Part shown: piece by piece, positions 35,593 to 49,994 of the stretch
Layout: each line of letters opens with the position of its first letter
How positions within the stretch are numbered: position 1 is the stretch's first letter
Notes under the pieces: model-generated
Seen by the model: only the letters and a program-made list of their open reading frames with translations
The model's database searches: none
What the model was told of the DNA's origin: nothing
NCBI RefSeq assembly: GCF_009649735.1
Contig: NZ_WJNH01000002.1
Span: 186,001-250,000 of the forward strand
Reading direction: 5' to 3'
From: Salinibacillus xinjiangensis
Lineage (GTDB): Bacteria; Bacillota; Bacilli; Bacillales; Alkalibacillaceae
DNA: 64,000 bases
Made by a program: the position numbers and the translations under genes

Positions 35593-38247
35593 TTAATTTT
35601 TAGTTGGAACCCATAAAAAGGTTGGAATAGCACTTAAAGCCACAATGAAAATCCATTCAGTATAAGGCAAATCAACGGTATGGAAGATTGGTTGTAATGG
35701 TTCAAAGTATACGACTAATAACATTAATAGGATAGAAGAAATAACAGCTCCTACTAAGTATAGATTCCCAAACGGGTTACGAGCATAGACAGAGGAATCA
35801 GAACGACAATCAAAAACATGGATTAATTGGGCCATAACGAGTGTCGTGAAAGCAACCGTCTGTGCATATTCTAAATGGTTCGGGTTTTTGTGATAGGCAA
35901 ATACAAAGGCTATGAGCGTCACGATTCCTATTAAAAGACCTCTACTAATAATTTTGTAGCCTAAACCTCTCGCAAATATACTTTCTTTTTGACTTCTAGG
36001 CGGTCGTGACATCACATTTTTTTCAGGTTGGTCTAGTCCTAAAGCAAGCGCTGGTAAACCATCCGTCACTAAATTGACCCATAAAATTTGAACGGGCACT
36101 AAAGGGAGTGGCATAGCTAGCATCATCGCAAACAGCATGACCAAAATCTCCCCAACATTAGAAGCAAGTAAATAACGAATAAATTTACGAATGTTTTCAT
36201 AAATGTTCCGGCCCTCTTCTATCGCCGATTTAATTGTGGCAAAATGGTCATCCATCAAGATCAGTGATGAGGCCTCCTTTGTTACATCTGTTCCGCTTTT
36301 CCCCATACTAATGCCAATATCGCTTGCTTTAATTGCAGGAGCATCATTCACACCATCTCCTGTCATAGCCACGACGTGTCCACGGGACTGGAATGCCTTT
36401 ACAATTCTTAGCTTATGCTCAGGAGAAACACGAGCAAAAACATAAACATCGTCAATAACTTCTTCAAGTGCTTCATCCGTCAAGTTGCTCAGTTGATATC
36501 CATCCATTACCTTTCCATTCAAAGGTAAAAGGGATAATTGTTTCGCAATGGCTTGAGCCGTATGAACATGGTCCCCTGTAATCATCACTGTTTTTACACC
36601 GGCTTGACGACAGCTTTTAATCGATTCCGCTACTTCCTCTCTAGGTGGGTCCATCATCCCGAATATTCCTATAAAAGTTAAATCGCTTTCCAATTGAAAG
36701 TCCTGATATTCCTTTTGTGGATCAATCTCTTTTATACAAACAGCGATGGTACGCAAGGCCGACTGTGCCATTTGCTGCATAACTAGATTGACCTTCTTCT
36801 CTCGATTCGGGGTAAAAGGTTTCCTTTTTCCTCCCTCCTGAATCCAGCTTGTCCGTTTTAACAAAACATCGGGAGCTCCTTTTGTAATGACAAATCGTGG
36901 ACCACTTGCATCCTCCACAACGACAGACATTCGTTTCCGAGTCGAATCAAATGGGATTTCATAAATGGACTTAAATTCGGACAATTGCTTACGGTGAATT
37001 CCAGCCTTTTCTGCCGCTACCACTAAGGCTCCTTCAGTTGGGTCACCGTCAATATGATATTTCCCCTTTGTGTTCATTACTTCTGCATGACTACAAAGTA
37101 GGGTGTGTTGTAATAGATTCGTCAGGGGCTTTGATTCGAGTGGGTTTACTTTATGATCGTTAATCATAAACTTACCCTTAGGCTGATACCCCTTTCCCGT
37201 AACATTTAACTGTTGATTGGGGACAAAAATTTGTCTTACGGTCATTTGGTTTTGGGTAAGGGTGCCTGTCTTGTCTGAGCATATGACAGTGGCAGAACCT
37301 AAAGTCTCAACAGCTGATAGCTTCCGCACAACTGCTTTTCGTTTAATCATTCGCTGGACACCTAAGGATAATGCGACCGTCACAATCGCAGGAAGGCCTT
37401 CAGGTATAGCTGCAACTGCTAGTGATACTCCAGCTAAGAACATTTCATAGATTGGATGTCCTTGATAGATTCCAAGTACAGCAACCGCAGCGGTTAACAA
37501 TAGTGCAGCCACAATTAAAATTTTACCAAGCTCCTCAAGCTTTCGCTCTAATGGAGTTGGCATCCGATCTGTTGAGGATAACATAGTAGCGATTTGCCCC
37601 ATTGCTGTTGACATCCCTGTAGCGACAACAACACTAAGGCCATTTCCGCGAGTGACCAACGTTCCTGAAAAAGCCATGTTATGTTGATCCGCAAGCTCTA
37701 CATCTTCTGAAATGACGTCAGTATGTTTATGTACTGGAAGAGATTCACCCGTTAAGATAGATTCCTCCACCTCTAAGCCTTTGGACTCTATTAAGCGAAG
37801 GTCTGCACTAATTCGATCACCCGTTTTTAATTTGACAATATCTCCTGGCACAAGGTATCTGCTTGATATTGAAATCCATTCCCCATCCCGAAAGACTGAG
37901 ACTACGGGTGCAGACAGTTCCTTTAACTTGGCTAGCGACTTCTCGGCCTTCTGCTCTTGAAAGTACCCCAAAATACCGTTTAGCAATACGATTGCCATAA
38001 TTGCGATTGCATCAATATATTCCCCTAATAATCCAGATACTAAGGTAGCCGCTAATAAAACAAGAACCATAAAATCCTTAAATTGTTGAACAAATAAGTA
38101 AAACCGCGACACCTTTTCGTGGTCAGAAATAACATTCTCACCAACTTGCTTTAACCTTTCATTCGATTGCTTTTCAGTCAGACCATCATGTATATTCGTA
38201 CTAAGTTTTTCTAAAACTTCTGTCAGATTGCTCTTATACCATCTCAA
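35593..38247 (-). CDS. yloB: P-type cation-transporting ATPase, calcium-pump type
   Basis: Integral membrane pump of 884 residues resembling the SERCA-like ATPase YloB of B. subtilis. Seen are the actuator motif ILTGESLPV near 164-172, the phosphorylation site [15 protein letters not shown] near 324-338, ITGDHVHT, and the hinge [19 protein letters not shown] near 625-643. Transmembrane calcium-site residues are in [11 protein letters not shown] and [15 protein letters not shown]. The start is TTG with GGGGG ten bases upstream because the nearby ATG is out of frame. Calcium is likely but other ions cannot be excluded. Confidence 0.9.
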   Translation of the reverse strand: MRWYKSNLTEVLEKLSTNIHDGLTEKQSNERLKQVGENVISDHEKVSRFYLFVQQFKDFMVLVLLAATLVSGLLGEYIDAIAIMAIVLLNGILGYFQEQKAEKSLAKLKELSAPVVSVFRDGEWISISSRYLVPGDIVKLKTGDRISADLRLIESKGLEVEESILTGESLPVHKHTDVISEDVELADQHNMAFSGTLVTRGNGLSVVVATGMSTAMGQIATMLSSTDRMPTPLERKLEELGKILIVAALLLTAAVAVLGIYQGHPIYEMFLAGVSLAVAAIPEGLPAIVTVALSLGVQRMIKRKAVVRKLSAVETLGSATVICSDKTGTLTQNQMTVRQIFVPNQQLNVTGKGYQPKGKFMINDHKVNPLESKPLTNLLQHTLLCSHAEVMNTKGKYHIDGDPTEGALVVAAEKAGIHRKQLSEFKSIYEIPFDSTRKRMSVVVEDASGPRFVITKGAPDVLLKRTSWIQEGGKRKPFTPNREKKVNLVMQQMAQSALRTIAVCIKEIDPQKEYQDFQLESDLTFIGIFGMMDPPREEVAESIKSCRQAGVKTVMITGDHVHTAQAIAKQLSLLPLNGKVMDGYQLSNLTDEALEEVIDDVYVFARVSPEHKLRIVKAFQSRGHVVAMTGDGVNDAPAIKASDIGISMGKSGTDVTKEASSLILMDDHFATIKSAIEEGRNIYENIRKFIRYLLASNVGEILVMLFAMMLAMPLPLVPVQILWVNLVTDGLPALALGLDQPEKNVMSRPPRSQKESIFARGLGYKIISRGLLIGIVTLIAFVFAYHKNPNHLEYAQTVAFTTLVMAQLIHVFDCRSDSSVYARNPFGNLYLVGAVISSILLMLLVVYFEPLQPIFHTVDLPYTEWIFIVALSAIPTFLWVPTKN

Positions 38248-38285
38248 GAGTCCATACCCCCATCACATATTCTCTTGTATATCTA

Positions 38286-38314
38286 TTCAGACAAGCCTTA
38301 AAAAATGCTATACT
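38286..38314 (+). promoter_or_regulatory. Promoter of rqcH
   Basis: TTCAGA (38286-38291) and extended -10 TGCTATACT (TATACT at 38309-38314) are 17 bases apart, 24 bases before the rqcH start. Confidence 0.6.
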
Positions 38315-38337
38315 TTGTATGTTATGAGGTGATTATA

Positions 38338-40047
38338 ATGTCTTTTGACGGTGTAGTAACTCGTGCTGTTGTTCATGAATTAAGTAAGGAGCTTACAACA
38401 GGACGTATATTAAAGATTTATCAACCGACAAACAGTGAATTAATCTTCACAGTACGTAGCAATGGGAAAAACCACTCACTTCTATTGTCCGTACACCCAA
38501 GCTATGCACGGCTCCACTTAACCCAGGACTCTTTGAAAAACCCAAAAGAGCCTCCGATGTTTTGTATGCTGTTACGAAAGTATTTATCAGGGGGATTTAT
38601 TGAAGCAATAGAACAAATCGATATGGAGCGTATTGTAAGGTTTCGTATTAGGAGTAAGGATGAGATTGGAGATGAAACAAGAAAATCTTTGATTGTTGAA
38701 ATTATGGGAAAGCACAGCAACATTTTACTTGTGGATGATGAGAAAAATATCATTTTAGATAGTATTAAGCATGTTTCACCTGCTCAAAACCGTTATCGAA
38801 CGATTATGCCTGGTCAACCATACGTGTTTCCACCGGATCAAGAAAAGCTAAATCCCGTGGACATCGATTCGGAACAATTCATTAAAAAATTAGATTTTAA
38901 CCAAGGAAAAATTGACCAGCAGATTGTCAATACCTTTATGGGCTTTTCACCGATTCTTGCCCGTGAAATAACACATCAAGCCCATCTTGGTTCTGCCAAC
39001 AGATATAAAGAAGTGTTTTCACAGGTCCAAAATCGACTTATCACGCATCAATATGTACCTATCATTTATCAAGGCAAGAAAGAGCAATTTTATGTGTTTG
39101 CTTTAGACTCAATTTCTGCTGAACAAGAGCAATTTTCATCAACGAGTAACATGCTTGATACCTTTTACCGAGGCAAGGCAGAACGAGACCGAGTCAAGCA
39201 GCAGACGGGAGACATTTACCGTCTACTAAAAAATGAACGAGATAAAAATAAACGGAAAATCAAAAAACATGAACAAACCTTAAAAAAGGCAGAAAAGGCA
39301 AGTGAGTATCAACGATTGGGTGAGCTTTTAACTGCTAATATGCATGCTGTCAAAGCCGGAGATTCTTCGGTTACCGTGATTAATTACTATGACCCAGAGC
39401 AAGCGGAAATAGAGATTGAGCTAAACCCGAATAAAACGCCTAGTGAAAATGCCCAAAGCTTTTTTCAAACCTATCAAAAATTAAAGAAATCCAAGGAAGT
39501 TGTTTTGAAGGAAATTGAAAAAGCAAAGGAAGAAATTATTTACTTAGAACAGCTTATGCAGCAGCTAGAATCTGCTAGGGAACAGGATTTAGAGGAAATT
39601 CGGGAAGAGCTGCAGGAGGAAGGCTACATAAGAAAGAGAACTACAGGGAAGTCCAAAAAGAAAAATCAAAAATTACGACCTGTATTGGATGAATATCAAG
39701 CCTCTGATGGTACGACCATTTTAGTTGGACGTAACAATAAGCAAAATGAGTATTTAACCAATCGTTTAGCCAATAAACAGGAAATATGGTTACACGCTAA
39801 GGATATTCCCGGCTCCCACGTAGTCATTCGTAGCCAAAATCCGTCTGAAGTGACGATTAGAGAAGCAGCGCAACTAGCTGCCTTTTATAGTAAGTCTAAA
39901 ATGTCATCATCTGTACCTATTGACTACACAGAAGTTAAGCATGTTCGGAAGCCTAGTGGGGCCAAACCTGGGTATGTTATCTATGACCATCAACAAACCA
40001 TATTTGTAACACCAGATGAAAAAAAGGTGCAGTCCATGAAAATATAG
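38338..40047 (+). CDS. rqcH: Ribosome quality control factor RqcH (NEMF family, formerly fibronectin-binding FbpA/YloA)
   Basis: Binds 50S subunits blocked with peptidyl-tRNA and adds C-terminal alanine tails that mark the chain for degradation. The 569-residue protein has the NFACT-N domain (MSFDGVVTRAVVHELSKEL), helix-hairpin-helix and long coiled coil (about 280-440), and the NFACT-R domain near the C-terminus (WLHAKDIPGSHVVIRS). The ATG at 38338 follows GAGGTG and matches homologues; an in-frame ATG 33 bases upstream overlaps the promoter. It is on the plus strand and ends at a shared terminator. Confidence 0.96.
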   Translation: MSFDGVVTRAVVHELSKELTTGRILKIYQPTNSELIFTVRSNGKNHSLLLSVHPSYARLHLTQDSLKNPKEPPMFCMLLRKYLSGGFIEAIEQIDMERIVRFRIRSKDEIGDETRKSLIVEIMGKHSNILLVDDEKNIILDSIKHVSPAQNRYRTIMPGQPYVFPPDQEKLNPVDIDSEQFIKKLDFNQGKIDQQIVNTFMGFSPILAREITHQAHLGSANRYKEVFSQVQNRLITHQYVPIIYQGKKEQFYVFALDSISAEQEQFSSTSNMLDTFYRGKAERDRVKQQTGDIYRLLKNERDKNKRKIKKHEQTLKKAEKASEYQRLGELLTANMHAVKAGDSSVTVINYYDPEQAEIEIELNPNKTPSENAQSFFQTYQKLKKSKEVVLKEIEKAKEEIIYLEQLMQQLESAREQDLEEIREELQEEGYIRKRTTGKSKKKNQKLRPVLDEYQASDGTTILVGRNNKQNEYLTNRLANKQEIWLHAKDIPGSHVVIRSQNPSEVTIREAAQLAAFYSKSKMSSSVPIDYTEVKHVRKPSGAKPGYVIYDHQQTIFVTPDEKKVQSMKI

Positions 40048-40061
40048 TAATGAACAGCAAA

Positions 40062-40089
40062 AAGAGCTTTGGGTTTTCCCAAAGCTCTT
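40062..40089. terminator. Bidirectional terminator between rqcH and the membrane protein gene
   Basis: Perfect 12-bp arms AAGAGCTTTGGG (40062-40073) and CCCAAAGCTCTT (40078-40089) with a TTTT loop. On the minus strand it is followed by TTTTT, so it mainly ends the pyrE-side transcript; it can also serve rqcH. Confidence 0.85.
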
Positions 40090-40093
40090 CTTA

Positions 40094-40372
40094 CTAAATA
40101 AATTGAAACAATAAAACAAATAATAAAATGGTACCCACATATGTAAATAATCCTTGTCCCCAATACTTTTTAGAGTGGCGACGAATCATAAAATAATTCC
40201 AGATGCCAAATATAAAAATGCCGATTAGAAAACTAGCACTGGCTTTCCAAGAAAGAATAGATTCTGACTGTCCCATTTCAAAAAGAACCCATAAATAGAT
40301 ATACAAGTAACATGTGAATAATCCGAGTGCTGCATTTCCTATAATAAGCCAAGCCCATTTTGATATTTTCAA
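40094..40372 (-). CDS. Small membrane protein, function unknown
   Basis: I do not recognise this protein. It has about 92 residues and three predicted membrane segments (roughly WLIIGNAALGLFTCYLYIYLW, ASFLIGIFIFGIWNYFMI, and GTILLFVLLFQFI) with a basic loop RRHSKKYWG between the second and third. The frame is open to 40435, but a promoter covers that end. TTG at 40372 with AAAAGG ten bases upstream, or ATG at 40393, are the candidates. It follows pyrE with no terminator between, so it may also be read from the pyr operon. Confidence 0.6.
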   Translation of the reverse strand: MKISKWAWLIIGNAALGLFTCYLYIYLWVLFEMGQSESILSWKASASFLIGIFIFGIWNYFMIRRHSKKYWGQGLFTYVGTILLFVLLFQFI

Positions 40373-40405
40373 ATCATCACAGCCTTTTACCATTTTTCTA
40401 TCGTC

Positions 40406-40435
40406 ATTGTACACTGATACGAATAGAAATGACAA
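40406..40435 (-). promoter_or_regulatory. Possible promoter of the small membrane protein gene
   Basis: On the minus strand TTGTCA (40430-40435) and TACAAT (40406-40411) are 18 bases apart, just after the pyrE stop codon. Confidence 0.5.
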
Positions 40436-40440
40436 CTAGA

Positions 40441-41065
40441 TCATGTTTTTTGGGCAAATGTTAGTTGATTACGCCATGCTAGTAACTGACTGTGTTCCTC
40501 ATTATGAATTTGATTTTTGTTACTCATGAGTGTTAGCAGGGTATCAAAATCTGTTAAGCTTTCAAAGCATAACTGTGATTTAGAGAAGTTTTCTTCAGTT
40601 AAGGTAAGTCCATAGGTGAAAATCGATAGCACGGAAACGACTTTACCGCCAGCTGCTTGAATAGCTTTTGCTGACTGAATAGAGCTCATACCTGTAGAAA
40701 TTAAATCCTCAATCACGATCACCTTTTGACCTGTTTTTATGATCCCCTCAATTTGATTTTGTTTACCATGGGATTTTGCTTTGCCTCTTACATAGACCAT
40801 AGGAAGATTTAACTCCTCAGCTACCCATGCAGCATGAGGAATCCCCGCTGTTGCACAGCCTGCGATGACCTCTGTTTCCGGATAATGCTCCTTGATGACC
40901 TCAGCAAAATATTTCGCTATCTCAGCTCTCACCTTTGGAAATGACATAACAATGCGATTATCACAGTAAATCGGTGATTCAATTCCGGATGACCATGTAA
41001 ATGGGTCGTTTGGGCTGACTTGTAATGCCCCGATTTCCAACAATTTTCTAGCTACTATAGACTTT

Positions 41066-41073
<8 letters not shown>
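40441..41073 (-). CDS. pyrE: Orotate phosphoribosyltransferase
   Basis: Joins orotate to PRPP to give orotidine 5'-phosphate. The 210-residue protein has the PRPP-binding motif VIVIEDLISTGMSSIQSAKAI near 117-137, and VYVRGKAKSHGKQNQIEG near 92-109. It is the last pyr enzyme gene and overlaps pyrF by eight bases. Confidence 0.97.
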
Positions 41074-43456
<2,383 letters not shown>

Positions 43457-43457
<1 letters not shown>

Positions 43458-46400
43458 TAGGCCATCACCACTTCTTGTTTCGGCATATGATTAGCGGTAA
43501 AGGTCATCGATTCAATGACACGTAAGATAGCTCGAGCCGTATCGATTGACGTTAAACAAGCTGCTCCATGCTCCACCGCTTCACGTCTAATTCGAAAACC
43601 ATCTGTATGAGGCTGTTTCCCTTTTGTTAACGTGTTAATAACAAATTGTACCTCTCCATTTTCAATAATATCAATAACGTTCTTTTCTCCGGAACCAACC
43701 TTACCTACCTTATTTACTGGAATATTTAGCTTTTCCATCAAAGCACCTGTACCGGATGTCGCAAAAATTCTAAACCCAAGAGCATGAAAACGACTTGCTA
43801 CCTCTTTAATTTCATGTTTATCCTTATCTGCTACGGTGATTAACACGGCACCATCAGTCGGAATGCTAAGGCCTGAGGCGGTTAACCCTTTATAAAGGGC
43901 TTTTTCCAGGTTATGATCGCGGCCAATTACTTCACCAGTTGATTTCATTTCTGGCCCGAGTGTAATATCCACGCGGCGAAGCTTCTCAAACGAAAAGACC
44001 GGTACTTTAACGGAAATCATATTTGGTTCAGGTAGAAGTCCTTCTTTATAGCCTAAAGCCGATAGCTTGGTACCTAAAATCACCTGTGTAGCTACATTCG
44101 CCATCGTCATACCAGTCACTTTACTTAAAAATGGAACAGTTCGACTGGCTCGAGGATTTACTTCAAGCACATATACTTCATCCTCATGTAAAACAAATTG
44201 AATATTTATGAGCCCAATAATTCCTAACTCCTTAGCAAGCATTTCGGTAATTTCCAAGCATCTTTCCTTTTGTTTTTTTGTGATTCGTTGCGTAGGATAC
44301 ACGGCAATGGAGTCCCCTGAATGTACACCCGCTCGTTCAATATGCTCCATGATTCCTGGAATCACAACCGTTTCCCCGTCACAAATGGCATCCACTTCAA
44401 GCTCAATTCCTGTAAGATAACGGTCTATGAGGACAGGGTGCTCTTTATGGACCTTCACGGATTCGTTCATATAGCGTAATAAATCTTGTTGTTCATAAAT
44501 AATTTCCATCGCTCTTCCACCAAGCACATATGAAGGCCGCACAAGTACAGGGTACCCTAAGTCTTCAGCTCCATCTATCGCTTCCTGAATGGAGGTTGCG
44601 ATTTTCGCTTTTGGTCTAGCAATATTTAATCGATCTAGCGTTTGTTCAAATTGATCCCGGTCCTCTGCTCGATCTATCGCCTCTAAAGAGGTTCCTAAAA
44701 GTTTCACTCCTCTTTTCGTCAATCCTTCTGCTAAAGAGATAGCCGTTTGACCACCAAATTGTACAATGACACCCTCTGGTTTTTCTAAATGAATCACATT
44801 CATTACATCTTCTATCGTTAACGGCTCAAAATAGAGTTTATCGGATATGCTGAAATCAGTTGAAACCGTTTCTGGATTATTGTTGATGATAATAGACTCA
44901 TAGCCCAGTTCTTTTAAAGCTAGAACAGAATGAACCGTTGCATAATCAAATTCAATCCCTTGGCCAATACGAATCGGTCCTGATCCGATTACGAGAACTT
45001 TTTTATGTTCGGTAACGACTGATTCATTTTCTTCTTCGTAGGTGCTATAAAAATATGGTGTACTGGACTCAAATTCGGCTGCGCAGGTATCAACCATTTT
45101 ATAAACTGGTGTAAGTTGATGTTGGTGTCGAAATGCTTCTATCTCTAGTACGCTTGTATGCCAAAGCCTTGCAATAGTAATATCTGAAAAGCCGTTTTGT
45201 TTCGCTTCAGATAGGACTTGGTAATCCCATTGATGCTGTTCTATATCATTTTCAAGCTTAATGATTTTTTCCAATTTGGATAGGAAGAAGAGGTCAATCT
45301 TCGTAAGGCGATGTAACTCGTCAATCGAGTACTGACGCCTTAGTGCCTCAGCAAGTAAAAAGAGTCTCTCGTCGTCAGCTTGCTGTAGACGTTGTTTAAG
45401 TACTTCATCCTCTAGGTCATCCCATTCGGGTATAAATAATTCGTTATTTTCGATTTCAAGAGAACGGACAGCCTTTAATATCGACTCTTCAAAATTTCGC
45501 CCTATTGCCATAACCTCACCCGTCGCCTTCATTTGGGTACCGAGCTTTCGGTTGGCAGCTACAAATTTATCAAATGGCCAACGTGGAATTTTCGTCACGA
45601 TGTAATCTAATGCTGGTTCAAAACAAGCATATGTATTTCCTGTCACCGGATTTTTAATTTCATCAAGGGTTAAACCGATAGCAATTTTGGCCGCAATTTT
45701 AGCAATTGGATAGCCTGTTGCCTTGGAGGCTAATGCTGATGAACGACTCACCCTTGGATTCACTTCAATTATATAGTAGTTGAAGCTATGTGGATCAAGT
45801 GCAAGCTGAACATTACATCCACCCTCAATTTCTAGCTCACGAATAATTCGTAAAGACACATTACGAAGCATCTGATATTCACGGTCACTTAAGGTTTGGC
45901 TTGGTGCAGTCACGATTGAATCACCTGTATGAATCCCAACAGGGTCCATATTTTCCATATTACAAACGACAATGGCATGATCATGTGAGTCTCTCATCAC
46001 TTCATATTCAATTTCCTTAAAGCCGGCAATACTTTTTTCAACTAAGCATTGGTGTACAGGAGATGCTTCTAAGCCACTTCCTACAATTTGTCGTAACTCT
46101 TCTTCATTTTGACAAATTCCACCGCCAGTTCCACCTAATGTATAAGCAGGGCGAACAATAATAGGATAGCCAATTTTGTTAGCAAATTTTCTGGCCTGTT
46201 GCACTTCACTTACAATTATACTTTCAGGGACTGGTTCTCCTAGCTCATTCATTAAAGCCCGGAACTCCTCACGATCCTCTGCTTTCTGGATAGCTGTTAA
46301 TGGAGTTCCTAAAACTTCCACATCATATTCTGATAAAATTCCTTTTTCCTTTAGTTGAATGGCTAAATTGAGTCCGGTTTGACCACCAAGAGTTGGTAAT

Positions 46401-46657
46401 ATTGCATCAGGCTGTTCTTTACGGATAATTTTCATGAGAAAATCAATGGTTAAGGGCTCCATGTAGACCTGATCGGCTACGGTTTGATCGGTCATGATGG
46501 TAGCTGGATTCGAATTGGCCAAAATAACATGATAGCCTTCCTCTTTCAAAGCTTGGCATGCCTGTGTTCCTGAGTAGTCAAATTCTGCTGCCTGCCCAAT
46601 TATGATAGGACCTGAGCCTATTACTAAGATTTTATGAATGTCTGTACGTTTGGCCAT
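43457..46657 (-). CDS. pyrAB: Carbamoyl-phosphate synthase, large subunit (pyrimidine-specific)
   Basis: Makes carbamoyl phosphate from bicarbonate, ATP and glutamine-derived ammonia. The 1066-residue protein shows the internal duplication: two ATP-grasp halves with [20 protein letters not shown] near 12-31 and [19 protein letters not shown] near 558-576, and [19 protein letters not shown] / [19 protein letters not shown]. The C-terminal regulatory domain starts near 930. Its start overlaps the end of pyrAA by 34 bases. Confidence 0.98.
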
Positions 46658-47742
46658 GATGTTGCCTCCTCTTGTTTATGGTCTTGAATCATTTGCAAAA
46701 ATCGATCAAATAATGAGTTTGAATCCTGTGGTCCTGGTGCACTTTCTGGATGATACTGAACTGAAAATACACGATAATGGTTGTGCTTTAATCCTTCTAC
46801 GGTTCCATCATTTAACGCGTATTGACTCATTTCTAATTCCGTCTGCTTTAAGGATGAGTACTCGACAGCATATCCGTGATTTTGAGAGGTCATCCAAACT
46901 CGACCTGTTTCCATATCTTTAACTGGATGATTAGATCCACGATGACCAAATACCAATTTATGCGTATCGGCTCCGCAGGCTAGAGCAATCAGCTGATGGC
47001 CTAGACAGATACCAAAAATAGGTACACGGCCGAGTAATAATTGAATGGTTTGAATGGATTCCGGCACACTTTTGGGATTACCCGGTCCATTTGACAGCAT
47101 AACCCCATCAGGCTTCAGCTGTAGAATCTCTTCTGCGGTTGTATCATAGGAAACAACCGTGACATGACAATTTCGTTTCGTGAATTCCCGTAAGATGCCA
47201 TGTTTCATTCCATAATCAATTAATACAATTCTATGTCCTCTTCCCGGTACGACATAAGGCTTTACCGTTGAAACTTGACTTACTTGATTAATGGGTAATG
47301 TGGTTTTATTCAACTGTTGAACAATTTCAAGGTCAGGTCGTTCAACAGGTGCGAACATCCCTTTCATGGTTCCACGACTGCGAATTATTTTCGTTAATTT
47401 ACGCGTATCAATCCCATAAATAGCTGGTATGTCTTTCTTTTTTAAAAATTGATGTAATGTTTCTTCACTTCTAAAATTAGAAGGTAGCTCACAATTCTCT
47501 TTCACAATAAGTCCTGCAATACTCGGCTGTATCGTTTCAAAGTCATCTAAATTAATTCCGTAATTACCAATTAACGGATAGGTTAATGTAACCATTTGAC
47601 CACAATAGGAAGGGTCTGATAGGATTTCCTGATAACCTGTCATCCCTGTATTAAAAACGACTTCGCCGCCTCCATCTCGCTCACTTCCAAAAGCATAGCC
47701 AGTAAAAACTGTTCCATCCTCTAAAACTAGTTTACGCTTCAT
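46624..47742 (-). CDS. pyrAA: Carbamoyl-phosphate synthase, small (glutaminase) subunit (pyrimidine-specific)
   Basis: Releases ammonia from glutamine for the large subunit. The 372-residue protein has the N-terminal small-subunit domain ([17 protein letters not shown]) and a class I glutamine amidotransferase domain with nucleophile motif [15 protein letters not shown] near 235-249 and the His-Glu pair in [13 protein letters not shown] near 329-341. It overlaps pyrC by four bases. Confidence 0.97.
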   Translation of the reverse strand: MKRKLVLEDGTVFTGYAFGSERDGGGEVVFNTGMTGYQEILSDPSYCGQMVTLTYPLIGNYGINLDDFETIQPSIAGLIVKENCELPSNFRSEETLHQFLKKKDIPAIYGIDTRKLTKIIRSRGTMKGMFAPVERPDLEIVQQLNKTTLPINQVSQVSTVKPYVVPGRGHRIVLIDYGMKHGILREFTKRNCHVTVVSYDTTAEEILQLKPDGVMLSNGPGNPKSVPESIQTIQLLLGRVPIFGICLGHQLIALACGADTHKLVFGHRGSNHPVKDMETGRVWMTSQNHGYAVEYSSLKQTELEMSQYALNDGTVEGLKHNHYRVFSVQYHPESAPGPQDSNSLFDRFLQMIQDHKQEEATSWPNVQTFIKS

Positions 47743-49025
47743 TGTAAGACCCCCTCATTACTCCATGCTGTCTTTCCTTCTACGACCGTTAGAACCGGCC
47801 ATCCTTGTACTTCCCAACCTTTGAATGGGGTGTTCTTTCCTTTTGATAGGAAATGATCAACTTCAATAGCTGATTGCCTGTCTAAATCTACTAGTACAAT
47901 ATCTGCATAGCATCCTATATTTAAAGTGCCATATGGTAAATTAAAGATTTTAGCAGGCTTTACCGTTAAGAGCTCAACTAAACGCTCCAGTGACATGGTC
48001 CCTTTTTTAACCAAATGAGTATAAAGAAGAGGAAATGCGGTTTCTAAGCCCACAATTCCAAAAGGAGATCGTAAAAACCCGTTACTTTTTTCCTCCTCTG
48101 TGTGTGGAGCATGGTCAGTTGCAATACAATCAATCGTACCATCGAGTAAACCCTCGATTAATGCCTCCTGATCCTCTTTAGAGCGTAAGGGTGGATTCAT
48201 TTTATAATGGCCACTATCTGCTGGTATATCCTCCTCATTTAAGAGTAAATGATGTGGCGTAACCTCGGCTGTTACAGCTATTCCAGCTCTCTTGGCATCC
48301 CTAATGACTCGAACGGACTCCTTAGTACTCACATGACAAACGTGATAGTGACAGTTGGCCGCTTCTGCAAGTAGTACATCACGAGCTATTTGGACAGACT
48401 CACTAATCGAAGGAATACCTGGTAGATTTAACTGTTTACTTTTTAACCCTTCATGCAGTACTCCTCCATACACAAGATTATTATCCTCACAATGAGCAAC
48501 AATGGCTGAACTATTAGCTGCTGCCTTTTGCATCGCCTCATACATCATCCCTGCTGTTTGAACCCCTACTCCATCATCTGTAAATGCAACTGCACCTAAT
48601 GCCTTTAATTCCTCCATGTTGGTGAGCTGTTTTCCAAGCTGTCTCTCGGTGATCGAGGCATAGGGTAATACCCGAACCTGCGCTGTTTGTTGTATTCTAG
48701 TAAGGACTTTCTGTAAATTTTCTTTACAATCTGGAACAGGTCGTGTATTGGGCATGGCACAAACAGTCGTGAAACCGCCCCTAGCCGCTGCTAGTGTGCC
48801 CGCTTCAATGGTTTCCTTTGCTTCACCGCCTGGTTCGCGAAGGTGGACGTGGATATCAACAAATCCTGGAAGCATCAGCTTTCCCATACCGTCAATCATT
48901 TGGTCTGCGTTCATATTGAGTCTTGATCCTATTGCCTGGATTTTGCCGTCTTCTATGTATACATCGCTCAATTCCTCGGTATTAAAAGTGTCTAAACGTT
49001 TTATATTTTTAATTAGCAACGACAT
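47739..49025 (-). CDS. pyrC: Dihydroorotase
   Basis: Zinc-dependent cyclisation of carbamoyl aspartate to dihydroorotate. The 428-residue class I enzyme has the metal site [16 protein letters not shown] near 57-72, HCEDN near 177, [10 protein letters not shown] near 231 and [14 protein letters not shown] near 299-312. Its start overlaps the end of pyrB by 17 bases. Confidence 0.97.
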   Translation of the reverse strand: MSLLIKNIKRLDTFNTEELSDVYIEDGKIQAIGSRLNMNADQMIDGMGKLMLPGFVDIHVHLREPGGEAKETIEAGTLAAARGGFTTVCAMPNTRPVPDCKENLQKVLTRIQQTAQVRVLPYASITERQLGKQLTNMEELKALGAVAFTDDGVGVQTAGMMYEAMQKAAANSSAIVAHCEDNNLVYGGVLHEGLKSKQLNLPGIPSISESVQIARDVLLAEAANCHYHVCHVSTKESVRVIRDAKRAGIAVTAEVTPHHLLLNEEDIPADSGHYKMNPPLRSKEDQEALIEGLLDGTIDCIATDHAPHTEEEKSNGFLRSPFGIVGLETAFPLLYTHLVKKGTMSLERLVELLTVKPAKIFNLPYGTLNIGCYADIVLVDLDRQSAIEVDHFLSKGKNTPFKGWEVQGWPVLTVVEGKTAWSNEGVLQ

Positions 49026-49908
49026 TTAATTTGCCACCCTTCGCTAGTAATTTGTTCATAATCGCCATTCTAATGGCGACTCCATTTTCCATTTGTTTGA
49101 AAATTCTCGACCGCTCACACTCCACTAATCTACTATCGATTTCAACTCCACGATTAACTGGTGCGGGGTGTAAAATGATACTATTCTTTTTCATTTTCTT
49201 TTCCCTTTGCATTGTAAGACCATATCGAGTTAAGTAATCTTGTTCCATTGAGTTCTGAGATTCTTCATGCCGCTCCCTCTGAACGCGCAGCAACATTAAT
49301 ACATCACTCTGTTCAACCGCGTCGTCCATAGATATGTAACCATATGGTAATTTGTGATCTCTCCATCCTGAAGGCGCCGAAAATTTTACATTCGCTCCAA
49401 GTTTACGTAAAGCATAAGCATTAGACCGAGCTACCCGGCTGTGCAAAATATCGCCCGCAATCACAACATTTAGGTTTTGAAAGGTACCAAATTCCTGATA
49501 AATCGTAAGTAGGTCTAGTAAGCACTGAGTTGGGTGCTCCCCTTTTCCATCACCAGCGTTGACAATAGGAACATTTACATCCTTTAAATTTTTATAGTAA
49601 GCATCATCAGGATGACGAATAACGGCCAAATCACCCCCTATTGACTCAACTGTCTTAACTGTGTCGTATAAACTCTCTCCCTTCTGAACACTAGAAGAGT
49701 CCACTGAAAAATGTAATAGAGAGATCCCTAAACGATGTGCCGCCATTTCAAAGCTCATTTTCGTCCGCGTGCTAGGCTCAAAAAACAAAAGGGCTGCTGT
49801 TTTAGGCTGGTGAAGTATATGTTCACCTTTTCGACAGTTTTCTGCTTGATTGAGAAGTGAATAAATTTCATCAACAGACAAAGACTTCATAGATAGTAAG
49901 CTTTCCAT
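49009..49908 (-). CDS. pyrB: Aspartate carbamoyltransferase, catalytic subunit
   Basis: Condenses carbamoyl phosphate with aspartate, the committed step of pyrimidine synthesis. The 299-residue protein has the carbamoyl phosphate site [16 protein letters not shown] near 41-56, [11 protein letters not shown] near 124-134 and [11 protein letters not shown] near 258-268. No regulatory chain gene follows, as usual in Bacillales. ATG at 49914 is also in frame but touches the AGGAGA site; the ATG at 49908 is better spaced. Confidence 0.97.
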   Translation of the reverse strand: MESLLSMKSLSVDEIYSLLNQAENCRKGEHILHQPKTAALLFFEPSTRTKMSFEMAAHRLGISLLHFSVDSSSVQKGESLYDTVKTVESIGGDLAVIRHPDDAYYKNLKDVNVPIVNAGDGKGEHPTQCLLDLLTIYQEFGTFQNLNVVIAGDILHSRVARSNAYALRKLGANVKFSAPSGWRDHKLPYGYISMDDAVEQSDVLMLLRVQRERHEESQNSMEQDYLTRYGLTMQREKKMKKNSIILHPAPVNRGVEIDSRLVECERSRIFKQMENGVAIRMAIMNKLLAKGGKLNVVAN

Positions 49909-49957
49909 GATCATTCTCCTCTATTTTGGAATATTCCGATTTCTACCCTTTTTTAAA

Positions 49958-49981
49958 GGGACACCTCCATAAAGGCGTCCC
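49958..49981 (-). other. Hairpin between pyrP and pyrB without a PyrR site
   Basis: Arms GGGACACCT (49958-49966) and AGGCGTCCC (49973-49981) form a 9-bp stem with one G-U pair in RNA; only three T follow on the minus strand. No PyrR-binding loop is present in the 86-base gap, unlike the two upstream leaders. It may be a processing or partial termination site. Confidence 0.55.
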
Positions 49982-49994
49982 CCATTCAGTTTTC

